A stretch of 64,000 nucleotides of DNA from Vulcanisaeta distributa JCM 11213 (GCA_001316125.1 BBCS01000002.1:124001-188000); one strand, 5' to 3'; positions 41,063 through 51,450 are shown, counted from the stretch's first letter. The notes: a model not told the origin generated them from the sequence alone. Numbers and translations: made by a program.

Positions 41063-41481
41063 TTAGATCGCTATATTAAGCAGACCAAGTATCCTAATAA
41101 CGATTTCCCTCGCCCTACGCGCCTTGGATAACGCCTCCACGGCATTTGGGCGATTATAGATCATGCCAGGCGTTAACCCAGTATTTGGTTCACCATAGGT
41201 TGAGCGGGCGTGTTCAACCGCCAATTCATGCTCATCCTAGCTAATTCAATAACTAGCTCCCTAACTTCACCTGGTAGTTGATTAATAATGTTCATTAGTT
41301 GATTTGATGGATCGTGGCTCCAGGTGGGCACCTGATAAATCGCTATGATGGCCTTTGCGAAGTTTTCGACGGCTAACTGTGAATAATGTACGCACCCTGC
41401 CCAGTCCTCAATTGAGCAGTACCTCTCGGCCCTACTAAGGTGCTCATTAGCTAATCTATACCTATACTGAACCTCTCTCAT
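41063..41481 (-). CDS. HEPN domain protein, partner of MNT nucleotidyltransferase (frameshifted)
   Basis: HEPN protein with helices RLANEHLSRAERYCSIEDWAGCVHYSQLAVENFAKAIIA, the classic HEPN core. One G lost near 41207 (TTGGAACAC seen as TTGAACAC) cuts the frame; the repaired C-terminus (HARSTYGEPNTGLTPGMIYNRPNAVEALSKARRAREIVIRIL) completes about 139 residues. The canonical R-x4-6-H RNase motif is not obvious. It lies seven bases after the nucleotidyltransferase gene, the usual two-gene HEPN/MNT toxin-antitoxin arrangement. Confidence 0.8.
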
Positions 41482-41488
41482 TGGTCGA

Positions 41489-41953
41489 TCATATTATCCT
41501 AACCCGCTCCATCGGTTTTGGCAATACCCAATAGTACGCCCTACCATCCCTAACCCTCCTGAGTCCACTCTCAATAATCCTGCGTCTCACGTAATCCAAG
41601 AACTCACTTAACTTACCGGTCCTATCCAGTAGTACTACGGCGTCCCAATAAATATTGAGTAATAGCGGCGTTATTAATCCTGGGCTTAAGAAGTCATTAA
41701 TGTCCATATCGAGTACGGTCAGTGGATAATCACGTAGTAAGGCACTAATCGCTAAGTAAATAGCCCTCCTCCTTCTAACATGATCAATATGACTTAAGCC
41801 CCCCCTATGGAGAATTAATAAGTCAACATCACTATGTTCATCAGCCTCACAGCGAGCCACGGAACCAAAGAGCAATACCGCAACGAAGCTGGCGTTTACT
41901 AACCTGCCCATTCTAATCCTTAAATCATTAATGAAGCCTTGACAATTAATCAT
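41489..41953 (-). CDS. MNT-type nucleotidyltransferase (antitoxin of HEPN/MNT pair)
   Basis: Minimal nucleotidyltransferase of 154 residues, intact. LLFGSVARCEADEHSDVDLLIL has the GS-x10-DxD catalytic pattern; the rest is helical and specific to longer MNT proteins. In characterised systems MNT enzymes AMPylate and neutralise HEPN RNases; that role here is inferred from the adjacent HEPN gene. A divergent DUF234 ATPase gene begins 115 bases away, across a palindrome. Confidence 0.82.
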   Translation of the reverse strand: MINCQGFINDLRIRMGRLVNASFVAVLLFGSVARCEADEHSDVDLLILHRGGLSHIDHVRRRRAIYLAISALLRDYPLTVLDMDINDFLSPGLITPLLLNIYWDAVVLLDRTGKLSEFLDYVRRRIIESGLRRVRDGRAYYWVLPKPMERVRII

Positions 41954-42036
41954 TACTATGAATAATACAGCTTTAAACCCCCCCTAAAAATGCCTTTGTT
42001 ACGCAATTTACGGTTATGGCGATCTCCAATAATTAA

Positions 42037-42047
42037 ACTTTTAATAC
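42037..42047 (+). promoter_or_regulatory. TATA box of the DUF234 ATPase gene
   Basis: ACTTTTAATAC lies 22-32 bases before ATG 42069 and directly abuts a perfect palindrome that covers the expected transcription start. Confidence 0.5.
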
Positions 42048-42065
42048 TAGTACTAAAGTACTAGT
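42046..42065. promoter_or_regulatory. Perfect 20-bp palindrome, likely operator
   Basis: ACTAGTACT (42046-42054) and AGTACTAGT (42057-42065) are exact inverted copies separated by aa. The site lies between the TATA box and ATG 42069, where a bound dimer would block a leaderless transcript. The divergent HEPN/MNT operon starts about 95 bases away. Confidence 0.65.
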
Positions 42066-42068
42066 CTT

Positions 42069-43249
42069 ATGAGAATAATTTTAAGAAGACGTGAATGCAA
42101 TGAGCTTAAACGACTAAATGGTTGGGCATTACTTTATGGACGTAGAAAGGTTGGTAAGACCGTCTTAATAAGGAATTGCATCAATTACGACATTTACCTA
42201 CTAATCACCCAAACAATTAATAGGGTTATTATGAATGATGAGGTCTCGTCAATAGATGAGGGACTCAGGGAGGTCGGTCAAGTACTTAGGCGTGGCGGTA
42301 TTGCCGTAATCGACGAGTTCCAGAGAATGCCCACCCAGTACATGGACCTCATAGCCTCATGGGCTCCAGGCGGTTTACTCATAACTGCTGGGTCGAGTTA
42401 TGGAATTGTGAACAGGGTACTTGGCAGTGGAAGTCCATTGCTCGGTATTATGTTACCTATTAAAATTGATATAATGTCGTATGAGGATATCCTAGCCCAA
42501 CTAAGGGACCCGGTATTATCCGTGCTTTATCGCGATCCCTGGATTATACCATTCATAGACTCTCTTGATGACTTAAGAAATAGGATTAGTGAGCTTGCCC
42601 TAGTGGCCAGGGGGGGATTGATAGGCGAGGTCTTTAGTGAGGAGAATAGGGAGTTGACAAGCACATACTGGAGGACGCTACTTCTCGTTGCTGAGGGTTA
42701 TTGGAAGAGTACTGAAATAGCTGGTGCATTGGCGATTAGGGGGGGTGGGCTTGCATCTGCATCATCCATACTGAGTAAACTAGCACAAATAGGACTGTTA
42801 AGAGGCATACCGACTTGGTAGGGAGAGGTATTACGTGGTTAGATCACCCATATTATCATTAATACTGTATGCCGAGGCGAAGTACAGCGTTAGCGAACTT
42901 GGGGGCTGGCCCCCCCATTGAGTTGCCCATTGGCAGAGAGGTTCAGTTTAGCGTTGGTGAGATGTTGGCGAATTACTTCAACGCCGCTCAATACTACTCA
43001 CCGAGGGAGGACATTGATGTAATCCTCGTTAAGGGTAGGAGAAGGATATGGGCCTTTGAGGTTAAGCAGGGTGGGTTCACGCAGAGGGAGGCCATAGATG
43101 CGGTGGCTAAGATGAGGAGGGTTGCGGAGAGGGTTGGTCTCGTAAGCCTTAGTGAGAAGCCACCGGAGGTTGGCGACCTATCAATAGGCCCCCCCGGGGA
43201 ATTACTTAACATGGCTGAGGAGTTGGCTAGGAGAAATGGCGTGATTTAA
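42069..43249 (+). CDS. Archaeal ATPase (AAA, PF01637-like) with DUF234/nuclease-like C-terminus (frameshifted)
   Basis: STAND-like P-loop ATPase typical of archaeal genomes, about 393 residues after repair. Walker A LYGRRKVGKTVLI near residue 30, Walker B GIAVIDEFQRM near 80, sensor ITAGSS, then a winged-helix region (GYWKSTEIAGALAI...ASSILSKLAQIGLL). The C-terminal domain has EVQFSVGEMLANYF and DIDVILVKGRRRIWAFEVKQG, a PD-(D/E)xK-like core common in DUF234 proteins. Frame changes near 42818 and about 42890. Function unknown; such ATPases are often mobile and may be defence- or plasmid-related. Confidence 0.78.
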
Positions 43250-43297
43250 GGCGTGGTAAACATATTAATTAACCCTGAGTTTAAATAACCCTTTGAC

Positions 43298-43772
43298 ATG
43301 GAGGAGCTTATCAGGATTGCGGAGGAGCGCGGCATCGACATTGAGGAACTAATAATAGGCGCGATAAGGAGTAGGAGTAAGGATCCTTCAGAGTCGATAC
43401 GATTAAGGGTGGAGCTGGCTAAGAGGTTTATCATGGAGGCTAGGGAGGGCTGAACGCCGGCGATTCAATACAGGCCAGCGAGAAGGCTTACAAGGCTGCT
43501 GGGAGGTTGTTAAGGCCCTCGCCGAGAAGTACAACTTGCCGGAATTCCAGCAGGCGGTTAAGGAGGCAGGTGGTATACTTATCAATTAAGCTCCGTAGCC
43601 AATAAATTATCAAGAATGCTGGGTAACTGGGTATTAAACGGCTGGAGTAGCGCATATTTACTCCACGTATGGGGGCTTTCACGAGGCTAAGTTGGGCGTT
43701 AATGACGTAGTTGGTTATATAGATGAGGTTGAGAGAATGGTTAAGGAGGCCGAGAAGATATTAACACATTAA
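43298..43772 (+). CDS. PaREP1-family protein (frameshifted)
   Basis: PaREP1 proteins are a crenarchaeal multicopy family with a HEPN-like helical fold and unknown function. The repaired product (about 160 residues) reads MEELIRIAEERGIDIEELIIGAIRSRS...RLRVELAKRFI, AGDSIQASEKAYKAAGEVVKALAEKY, then WVLNGWSSAYLLHVWGFHEAKLG. Breaks near 43450 and 43502 (G4 seen as G3), 43575 and 43672 (G4 seen as G5). Strongly similar in layout to the intact copy at 54626-55105. A TATA-like TTTAAATAA lies about 18 bases upstream of ATG 43298. Confidence 0.8.
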
Positions 43773-43800
43773 ATTGGGACTAAATATGTAAAATAAAGCA

Positions 43801-43810
43801 TTTTTAAATG
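43801..43810 (+). promoter_or_regulatory. TATA box of the aldehyde oxidoreductase gene
   Basis: TTTTTAAATG lies 20-29 bases before GTG 43830. Confidence 0.5.
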
Positions 43811-43829
43811 GTCATTAAGCCGCATAACC

Positions 43830-45683
43830 GTGGCGTTATTTGGTTGGGTTGGGAGAGTATTATACGTCGACTTAAGTAGTGGTAAGACCTGGGTGGAGAC
43901 TGTTGGGGGGGAGGATGTTTATGATAAGGTACTCGGTGGTGAGGGGGGGCTTGCCGCCTACATAATATATAAGCACTTCAGGGAGATAAAGGGCCCGCTT
44001 GACCCATCAAACATCCTCGTGTTCGCAGCAGGGCCCCCTAACGAGTGATATAATTCCACAGAGTGGTAGGGTGTCGATAGGCTTCATATCACCATTGACT
44101 GGGATATGGGGTTCAACCACGTGGGTACTAGGTTTGCGTATGAATTAAAGAGGGCTGGTCTTGACGCGGTAGTCGTGAGGGGGGGTAGGGCCGAGAGACC
44201 TGTTTATATATACATTGAGGAGGGGGGGCAGGCGGACATTAGGGATGCCAGTAGGTACTGGGGGGGTCTCGACATAATAGAGACGGTGAACGCCCTGAGG
44301 AGGGATCTTAATGACCAATCAATTAAGGCATTGGCCATCGGACCTGCTGGGGGGGAGCACTTGGTTAAGTTCTCGACAATAGCGAATGAGGAGGGTATTG
44401 GCGGTAGGGCTGGCGGTGGCGCCGTCATGGGTAGTAAGAACCTAAAGGCTTTAGTCGTTAAGGGTACCAGGCCCATTGAGTATGCATATCCTGAGGAGTT
44501 GAGGAGGTATGTTAGGGAGTTAAATGTTAAGCTGGGTAGCTCTGCAAGGGGGGGTGTTTCACTTAGGAAGTTTGGCAGCGCCGGTAGTGTGGGTATATAC
44601 AATGAGATGGGTAACATACCCGTGAGGAACTTCGCCTGGGGGGGTAGGTGGGATGATAATGAAGTTTTCAAGATAACGGGCGAGACCATGGCCAAGACAA
44701 TACTAGAGAGGCCATACCCATGCACCACATGCCCGGTGGCCTGTAAGAGGTTCGTCAGGGTTAAACCAGGTAAGTGGTTTGACAAGGAGTTTAAAGGCCT
44801 GGGTCCTGAGTACGAGACAATATCGCTATTTGGCACAAACCTACTAATCAGCGACTTAGAGGCCATAGCAAGGATGAATGAGGAATGTGATAGGCTTGGG
44901 CTTGACACAATATCGACAGGTAACGTGATTGGGTTCATATTCGAGGCTGCCGAGAGGGGGGGATTAATCAATAGGGAGATTGAGGGGTTAAGGCTTGAGT
45001 GGGGGTAATGCGGATGCCGTGATTAGGTTAATACGGAAAATAGCCTATAGGGATGGCATTGGCGACCTACTGGCTGAGGGCGTGAAGAGGGTTTCTGAGA
45101 AGATTGGTGGGCAGGACTTCGCAGTACACGTTAAGGGGCTGGAGATGCGGCCCACGATGGTAGGGCGTTCTTCGCGCATGCCCTAAGCTTCGTAACGATT
45201 AATAGGGGGGGCGCTGATCACCTAGCTGGCCGCACATGCCGTGGAGGGGGGGCATTGCAGTGCCTGAGCTCGGTATTAGTGCTAGGGATGATAGGTATAA
45301 TGAGTCTGAGGAGGTGGTTGACATAGTCATTAAGATGCAGAACCTAATGACCGTGTACGACTCACTAGTAATGTGTAAGTACGCATTCACGGCTGGGTTA
45401 ACAGTCACGGACATAATAAACCTACTGAAATATACAACGGGTAAGGAGTACACCGTGGATAAGCTCATGGAGATTGGAGACAGGGTTTGGAAGATAGAGA
45501 GGTGGATAGATAATCAATTGGGAATAACGAGTAAAGACGATAAACTACCAAAGAGGATGTTAACACCGCACGCGAATAGGAGCGATACGAAGGTCCCATA
45601 CATAGTCGAGAAATGGCTACCGATTTACTATAGGAAGAGGGGGTTTAACGGAGGATGGCGTTGTCAAGGAACTAGATGTGTAA
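43830..45683 (+). CDS. Aldehyde ferredoxin oxidoreductase family (tungsten) enzyme (frameshifted)
   Basis: Tungstopterin enzyme that oxidises an aldehyde to an acid with ferredoxin. N-terminus [67 protein letters not shown], Fe-S motif [58 protein letters not shown] and CKYAF near the end. About 610 residues. Breaks near 44035, 44105, 45003, 45150 and 45650. At least ten G7 tracts add Gly-Gly. The particular aldehyde is unknown; the location in a sugar-acid cluster suggests a product of sugar-acid cleavage or dehydration. Confidence 0.9.
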
Positions 45684-45697
45684 TTTTAATTTATTAA

Positions 45698-47379
45698 TTA
45701 TATTGACTTTAGGCTATAAAGTCTTTGGTACGGTATTGGCACAGCGCCTGGGTCAATATGAACATCGACTACCACGGCCTTGTCAGAATTAAGGGCGTCA
45801 GTAAGTAATGGCTTAAGGTCCTCCCTACGGGTTATCGAAATCCCCCCCTCAGCACCCAATGACTTTGCCAACAACGCAAAGTCAATGTTTGGCAACTTAA
45901 TAAGGGACTCAGTAACACCTCCAAACCTAACCCTCTCATAAACACCCAAAACCCTGTAGGCTGAGTCATTAAACACGATAATCCTTGGCTTAGCACCGTA
46001 TTGAACAGCCGTTGATACCTCAAGGCCCGTCATTAGGAACCCACCATCACCAACAAGCGCCACCACATCCCTATCTGGGTGAATTATCGAGCAGCCACCG
46101 CGCCAGGTACTGCGAGCCCCATTGATACGTAACTGGTACTAGTTATGTAGGACTCACCGTCGTAAATAGGCATTAGGAAGCTCTCAATCCTATGTGCACC
46201 AACATCGCCAATAAATACAGTACTACCCCCCCACTAAAGACCTCCCTGACGGCCCTAATGACCTCCCAAGGCTTAATCAAACCACCGGCATCCCTGTAAT
46301 AACCCTCGAGCTCATTATTCTCGGCAACCCACAACTCCCTGAGCTCATTAACAACGTAATCTTTACGCCTAATCCTTAAACCCCCCCTAAGCGCCATAAG
46401 TAATTTAGTCAGGAAGTCCTTCGCGTCAGCGCGCACCTTGATGTACGGCTCATAGGCCCTACCAAGGTCATAATCATCAACATTGACGTGGATAAGCTTA
46501 CCACGGATCTCAAGACTATACCTACCAGTACCAATCTCACTAAACCTATTACCAATGGCCAACACAGCATCAGCCTCTTAATGACTTCATAAGCAACCAT
46601 GTTACCTGCCTTACCCGCGGCAACACCAGCATAAAGCGGATGATTAGGGGGGACACCAATCCTTTAGCCATTATCGTAGTAGCTACAGGGGGGGCATTTA
46701 AGACCTCAGCAACCTTGATCGCTAATTCCTTAGCTCCTGACAAAAGCACGCCCCTACCAAGCAGGAGTACGGGAAGCTCGGCATCAGCAAGAATCTTAGC
46801 AATCTCCCTAACAACACTATCATCAGCCATCGGCCTCTCAATTCCAACGCCACTAATATCGACTGGAGTAACCTCGATCTCGGAGTCAAGCACGCTCAAA
46901 GGCACCTCAACGTAGACCGGGCCAGGCTTACCACTAACCGCAACCCTATAAGCCTTTATCAAGGTCTCGGAAATGCCACCAACGCCGCTTAACCTAAACG
47001 AAGCCTTGACAACGCCATTCAAGGCATTAAACTGGGCATCACCACGCAACTGATGCATGTGAGTACCCCCCCTACCACCAACCACCGAAGGCGCAATAAC
47101 GATCAAGGGATCACCCTCAACAAAAGCCTCAGCAATAGGCGATAAAGCGCCAAAAACACCAGGACCAGCGGTAAGCACAAGCAAACCAGGCCTAAGTAAT
47201 AACCTAGAGGAGACAAGGGCCATGAAACCCGCGGAAGGCTCAAACCTAGAATTAACAACAAACCCACCCCCCCTATCAATCAAGGATCTCAACAAACCCA
47301 AAATATTCTCAGCAGCCACAGTAAAGACGTACTTATTAATGCTAGCAAGCCAACCAGCAATTACTTCATAAACCCTCAT
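45698..47379 (-). CDS. Thiamine-diphosphate enzyme, acetolactate synthase family (frameshifted)
   Basis: ThDP-dependent enzyme of about 555 residues. PYR domain with FEPSAGFMALVSSRLLLRPGLLVLTAGPG (a Glu in the usual catalytic place), central domain with RPMADDSVVREIAKILADAELPVLLLGRGV, PP domain VVALVGDGGFLMTGLEVSTAVQYGAKPRIIVFND with the GDG...N ThDP motif. Frame changes near 46640, 46570, 46230 and 46095. No small regulatory subunit gene is nearby, so catabolic use is possible. Candidates: acetolactate synthase, glyoxylate carboligase-like, or another 2-oxoacid/aldehyde lyase. The retained Glu argues against a strict E. coli-type glyoxylate carboligase, which has Val there. Confidence 0.85.
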
Positions 47380-47501
47380 ACAACGCTTACCTCATAATTA
47401 AAAGTTTAAGGGTTATTACTAACCTTATAATTTTAAGTAAGTCAATAATACACATTAAATTTAATATTTATTACTTAGGAAGTATTAATAAAATATTTTC
47501 G

Positions 47502-48822
47502 ATGAAGGAGTTTGAGCAGAGATGGACTAGGCAAGCTGCTTATGCCTTATTGGGTCAGACAATAGGTTTCTTTCTTGATGCTTATGATTTAATGTTTGTA
47601 ACCGCGATGACCCCAATATTAGCGAAGGTCTTGTTACCATCGAAAATGCCGACATGGCTCGCCTATTTCATTACACTTTTTGGTTACGTATTTACATTAA
47701 TAGCGAGACCTGTTGGTAGTGCGTTATTCGGTAACTACGCCGACTTAATCGGTAGGAGGAATACCCTACTTTACACGTTACTTGGTGCTGGTATACTCAG
47801 CGCACTTACTGCAGCAATACCAACGTATGCTCAGGTGGGTATTATGGCTTATGTAATATTTGCAATACTTAGGTTTATTGAGGGCATATTCATTGGTGGC
47901 GAGTATGCAGCAGGGCATCCTTTCGCGCTGGAACAGGTACCAATTAAGTGGAGAGGGTTAGCCGGTGGTATTGATCAGTCAGGCTTTGCGTGGGGGTGTT
48001 GCGCTCGGTGGTGCCGTAGTCTCGATATTTTATTCATGGCTCGGTCCATCAAGGATGCTGGCTTATGGGTGGAGATACGTGTTCCTAACAGGTCTCATAC
48101 CTGCTGTGGTGGGCTTTATCATTAGGCTTACTCTGCCCGAGTCACCAGTTTTTGAGGAGATTAAGGAGCAAGGTAAGTTGGAGAAGGTGCCATTCTTCTC
48201 CCTATTTAGCACTAGGGAGAGGGTGCTAACGTTTTTACAGGTGATGCTTGTTATGACGGGTATGTTCTATTGTTCGTGGTCAATGTTCAACTACTTCGTT
48301 GGGATAGCCGAGAGCGCCGGCTTATCGGGTGGTGAGGCCGCATTTTATTACTCAATGGCTGGCATAATAGATGCCATTAGCTTAATAATATGGGGTTTGG
48401 TCTCAGACCTTATTGGTAGAAGGCTAGGCATAATGATAGCTGGCATTGGTGCTGTTATTATGGCAATACCCTCATTCTACCTACTATACATTGGTGCATA
48501 CACGAGGAATACGGCAGTACTATGGTTAGGTACAGTACTTGTTGGCTGGTTCACAAACTATGTCTGGGGGAGTGGAGCCTGCTACTTAACGGAGAGATTC
48601 GCAACAGTCAGGAGGGGTTCAGGTGTTGGCTTTGGTTATAGTTCAGGCATATTCCTATCATCGCCAATAATGCCATTCCTATCAATCCTACTTTACCCAA
48701 TTCTCCACAGTATGTGGATAATAGCCGCAATAATGCTAATGATAGGCGGTACACTATCAGCAATAGGCGCATACATAGGGCCAGAAACAAAAGGCGTCAG
48801 TTTAAGGGCGTTCAGTGCATAA
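47502..48822 (+). CDS. MFS transporter, metabolite:H+ symporter type (frameshifted)
   Basis: Twelve-helix major facilitator, about 440 residues. N-terminal TIGFFLDAYDLMFVTAMTPIL, the loop-2-type motif ALFGNYADLIGRRNTLL, IGGEYAAGHPFALEQVPIKWRG, and in the second half GLVSDLIGRRLGIM and a CYLTERF region. G4 of TGG-GGT near 47993 is written as G5, breaking the frame in helix 5. The pattern resembles sugar-acid or carboxylate symporters; the substrate is not certain. It is divergent from the ThDP enzyme gene, with a shared 120-base AT-rich promoter region. Confidence 0.85.
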
Positions 48823-48839
48823 AGCTATATGTAATGCAT

Positions 48840-49736
48840 TCAGAGGCTTTTGCAATATTCTCTTAAAATCTTCATTAACGCTATCCCATCTTCATTTCCA
48901 TAACCCTTACTACTTGCCATTACGTAGAATTGTACGGCAAGGCTCGTCATGGGTAGTGGGCAGTTAATGTTTTTGGCTGACTCTAACGTGTACATTAGGT
49001 CCTTAATTATGTAGTCAACCGGGAAGTATGCCGAGTAGTCCTCCTTAAGTATCTTCTCGCGTCTAGCGTCAAACCAGTAATTATAGGCTGCCGTATCCCT
49101 AGCAGCCTTTAAGAACTCCTCAATGCCCATGCCAAACTTAGTAATGAATTGTAGGCCCTCGAGGAATACCAGTAATTGTGCAAAGCCCATGGCATTCGTT
49201 ATTAATTTAAAGGCCACCGCAGTCTCTATCCTACCCATGTAGTAGATCCTACCTGACGAGAGGTCCATAAACAGCCTTTGTACATTTGGATTCTCAAAGA
49301 GTTCCTTAGGACCACCAACGAAGAGCGGTGTTTCTCCTCTCTCGGCCTGGGGGGGCACGGTTAAGCCCAGCATCGCGACAAGGAAGCCAACACCCCTCTT
49401 CCTACATTCCTCAGCAAGTTTCAACTTACTTGGTATGTCCGTAGTACTCGTCTCAACAGCTATTAAGCCAGGCCTGGGACTCTTAAGCACACCATTCTCG
49501 CTGAGGTAAACATCGAGCATGTCCTCGGATCTGGGCACGTTAGTGAGGAGTATATCGACGATCGAAGCCACTTCGGCCGGCGAGGATACGCCCCCCCTAG
49601 CCCCCCCAAGCTTAACGAAATCCTCAACCTTAGACCTAACAATATCATAGACATATAAGTCATAACCCCCCCTCCTTAATAAATTACGTGCAAACGCTCC
49701 GCCCATCCTTCCTAAACCGATAATTCCAACCTTCAT
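48840..49736 (-). CDS. Beta-hydroxyacid dehydrogenase family protein (second paralogue)
   Basis: 298 residues, intact. It shows Rossmann VGIIGLGRMGGAFARNLL, LTNVPRSEDM, the region equivalent to DAPVSGG replaced by VAMLGLTVPPQAERGETPLFVGG, and a Lys in ETAVAFKLITNAMG at the catalytic position. The altered substrate motif sets it apart from the paralogue at 39071-39970, so its substrate is probably different. Three G7 tracts in the N-terminus (RRGGYD, LGGARGG) add apparent Gly residues. It is next to the MFS transporter and HTH-10 regulator genes. Confidence 0.85.
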   Translation of the reverse strand: MKVGIIGLGRMGGAFARNLLRRGGYDLYVYDIVRSKVEDFVKLGGARGGVSSPAEVASIVDILLTNVPRSEDMLDVYLSENGVLKSPRPGLIAVETSTTDIPSKLKLAEECRKRGVGFLVAMLGLTVPPQAERGETPLFVGGPKELFENPNVQRLFMDLSSGRIYYMGRIETAVAFKLITNAMGFAQLLVFLEGLQFITKFGMGIEEFLKAARDTAAYNYWFDARREKILKEDYSAYFPVDYIIKDLMYTLESAKNINCPLPMTSLAVQFYVMASSKGYGNEDGIALMKILREYCKSL

Positions 49737-49806
49737 TAAGATAGTTTTTATATTATCGTATTTAAATACTAATTATTACGCGTAAATATTAGTAACTGTT
49801 CATTTA

Positions 49807-50496
49807 TTAATTACTACCATTATTTAAATATGAAGATATGATTTTTCTCAGGGCATTTCTAAGGTGGATATTTACAGTAGCCTTACTGATATTAAATTCT
49901 TTGGCAAGGTCATCGAGGCTTACGCCTCTTGGATAATTGAAGAAGCCCATGCGATATGCTGTTTGGAGAATTTTCCTCTCAATATCTGTTAAGCCGTAGA
50001 TGGGTGGCGTGAATATAGGGGGCTTTTGATACCTTAACGATATTGAAGGTTGGTACTTTACCGTAATTATTAAGTTCATTCCTAAGTTCGTAAAGCGACA
50101 TTTCTAATTCGTTTATGTCTTTGGTGAAGAAGTACGCTGTGAAGTCCTTAATCCCCCCCTTGCTAACATATGAACTTATCACTACTCCGCCGCGTTTGAG
50201 TATTAGGTATTTGAGCATGCCCTTAATGTCGCCTAGGAAGAAGAGTTCATAGGTATGGTTGTTGATCTTATTAACTGAGACCACATCAACGATATTACCA
50301 AGGTACTTAAACCTCCTAATGAAGGACTTAACAACATCACTCCTCGTACCAGTCACAGTAATCGCTTCAAAGCTATAACCCCGCTCCTTAAATGGATAGT
50401 AATACCTCATGGAGTCTTAATGCCATCAAAATCCCTTGTATAATAGCTCCAATCACCATAATGCTCAACCTGAACATAAAGCTTAACCCATTTCAC
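49807..50496 (-). CDS. HTH-10 family transcriptional regulator (frameshifted)
   Basis: Bacterio-opsin-activator-like archaeal regulator, about 228 residues. The C-terminal DNA-binding domain is clear: YGLTDIERKILQTAYRMGFFNYPRGVSLDDLAKEFNISKATVNIHLRNALRKI. The N-terminal sensor part (WVKLYVQVEHYGDWSYYTRDFDGI then YYYPFKERGYSFEAITVTG) is joined after repair near 50408; another change lies near 50040. GTG 50496 is preferred, with a TATA-like ACTTATAAAG about 22-32 bases upstream. It is surrounded by sugar-acid and transport genes and is a good candidate for their local regulator. Confidence 0.78.
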
Positions 50497-50559
50497 ACTG
50501 ATAAAACATATTTATATCTTTATAAGTTTTTAGTGATTAATAATTGAAAAACTACTAAT

Positions 50560-51450
50560 CAATAAATTTATTAGGATTCAATATATTACTAGGGTCAATT
50601 AGTCTCTTTATATTTCTCATTAAATTGATGCGATAATACTATTTCTCTTGAGATATTGTTCGTAAAGTAACGATTTCCTTTGAAGATTAATAACATGTTC
50701 ACCACTTATAGTACCGCTTAACTCAATAGCTATTCTCGCGACTTCATCGTAAACTCTTTGAGCAATGTCCTCTTCACCTGGCTTAAATAGTATGTGTGGG
50801 TGCGTGTTTCCATTGCCTATATGCGCTAATATTGGCATTGATCTCTTATATATGCCAACATCCCTCAGTCTTTTACTGCCTCGACCAGTCTTGGTATGTG
50901 CGCTGTTATGTCTTCAAAGTAGAAATTTCCATACATAACTTTAATGTCTTCGCCAGCCCTTGATCTAAATTCGTACATTTCTATCAATATCATCCTTAAT
51001 TTAATAATTCATGCACTTCACCAGCACGAGATGCTATATTCATTAATTCATGGGCATAATAACCGCCATTAGTCTCCTTGAGCCCAGCATTAAATACATG
51101 CTTGTTAAGTTCTCTGATTTAAATAATTAAGGATAACGCCAGATTGAACCCTAACATACCAATTAACGGTATTGATCTCAAGTATTTTTATTCATACCAC
51201 GTATATCAATTAGGATGCGATCATCACAGAAAACAGCGCCAGTGAAACTCGTACTCGCGCCTCAGGGTATCACAGGCACGTGGAACTCATTAACAACCTT
51301 AATGATGCTAATGACGTCATTCTCACCATGAAGATACGTAATGACCAATGGTCTCACGGGAAACCCTATAAAATCATTCCTTGCCCCCCCAAACTCAAAT
51401 TTAATTCCTAACGAACCAATGCGTTTAATTAAGTCATCTCCGCTTTTCAT
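50560..51450 (-). pseudogene. Decayed FAD-linked oxidase (GlcD/D-lactate dehydrogenase-like)
   Basis: Remnants of a glycolate oxidase/D-lactate dehydrogenase subunit are visible in order: the start KSGDDLIKRIGSLGIKFEFGGARNDFIGFPVRPLVITYLHG, VPVIP then GASTSFTGAVFCDDRILIDIRGMN (FAD-binding loop), a short stretch VQSGV, and the C-terminal THPHILFKPGEED, GTISGEHVINLQRKSLLYEQY and DPSNILNPNKF. The whole spans only 890 bases where about 1400 are expected, with several stops between pieces. This loss is far beyond single-base errors, so the gene looks truly degraded. Confidence 0.72.

Noticed and set aside
41063..41481. Canonical R-x4-6-H HEPN ribonuclease site
   Set aside because: The RLANEH near the N-terminus has the spacing but lies in the wrong helix; no convincing site is seen in the C-terminal helix, so activity is not claimed.
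42069..43249. Mobile element or integrated plasmid around the DUF234 ATPase
   Set aside because: No integrase, att-like repeat or transposase was found in the neighbourhood, and the tRNA gene lies 9 kb away.
45698..47379. Firm naming of the ThDP enzyme as glyoxylate carboligase or as IlvB
   Set aside because: The catalytic Glu is retained, unlike E. coli Gcl, and no IlvH-type small subunit is nearby; neither name is supported by sequence alone.
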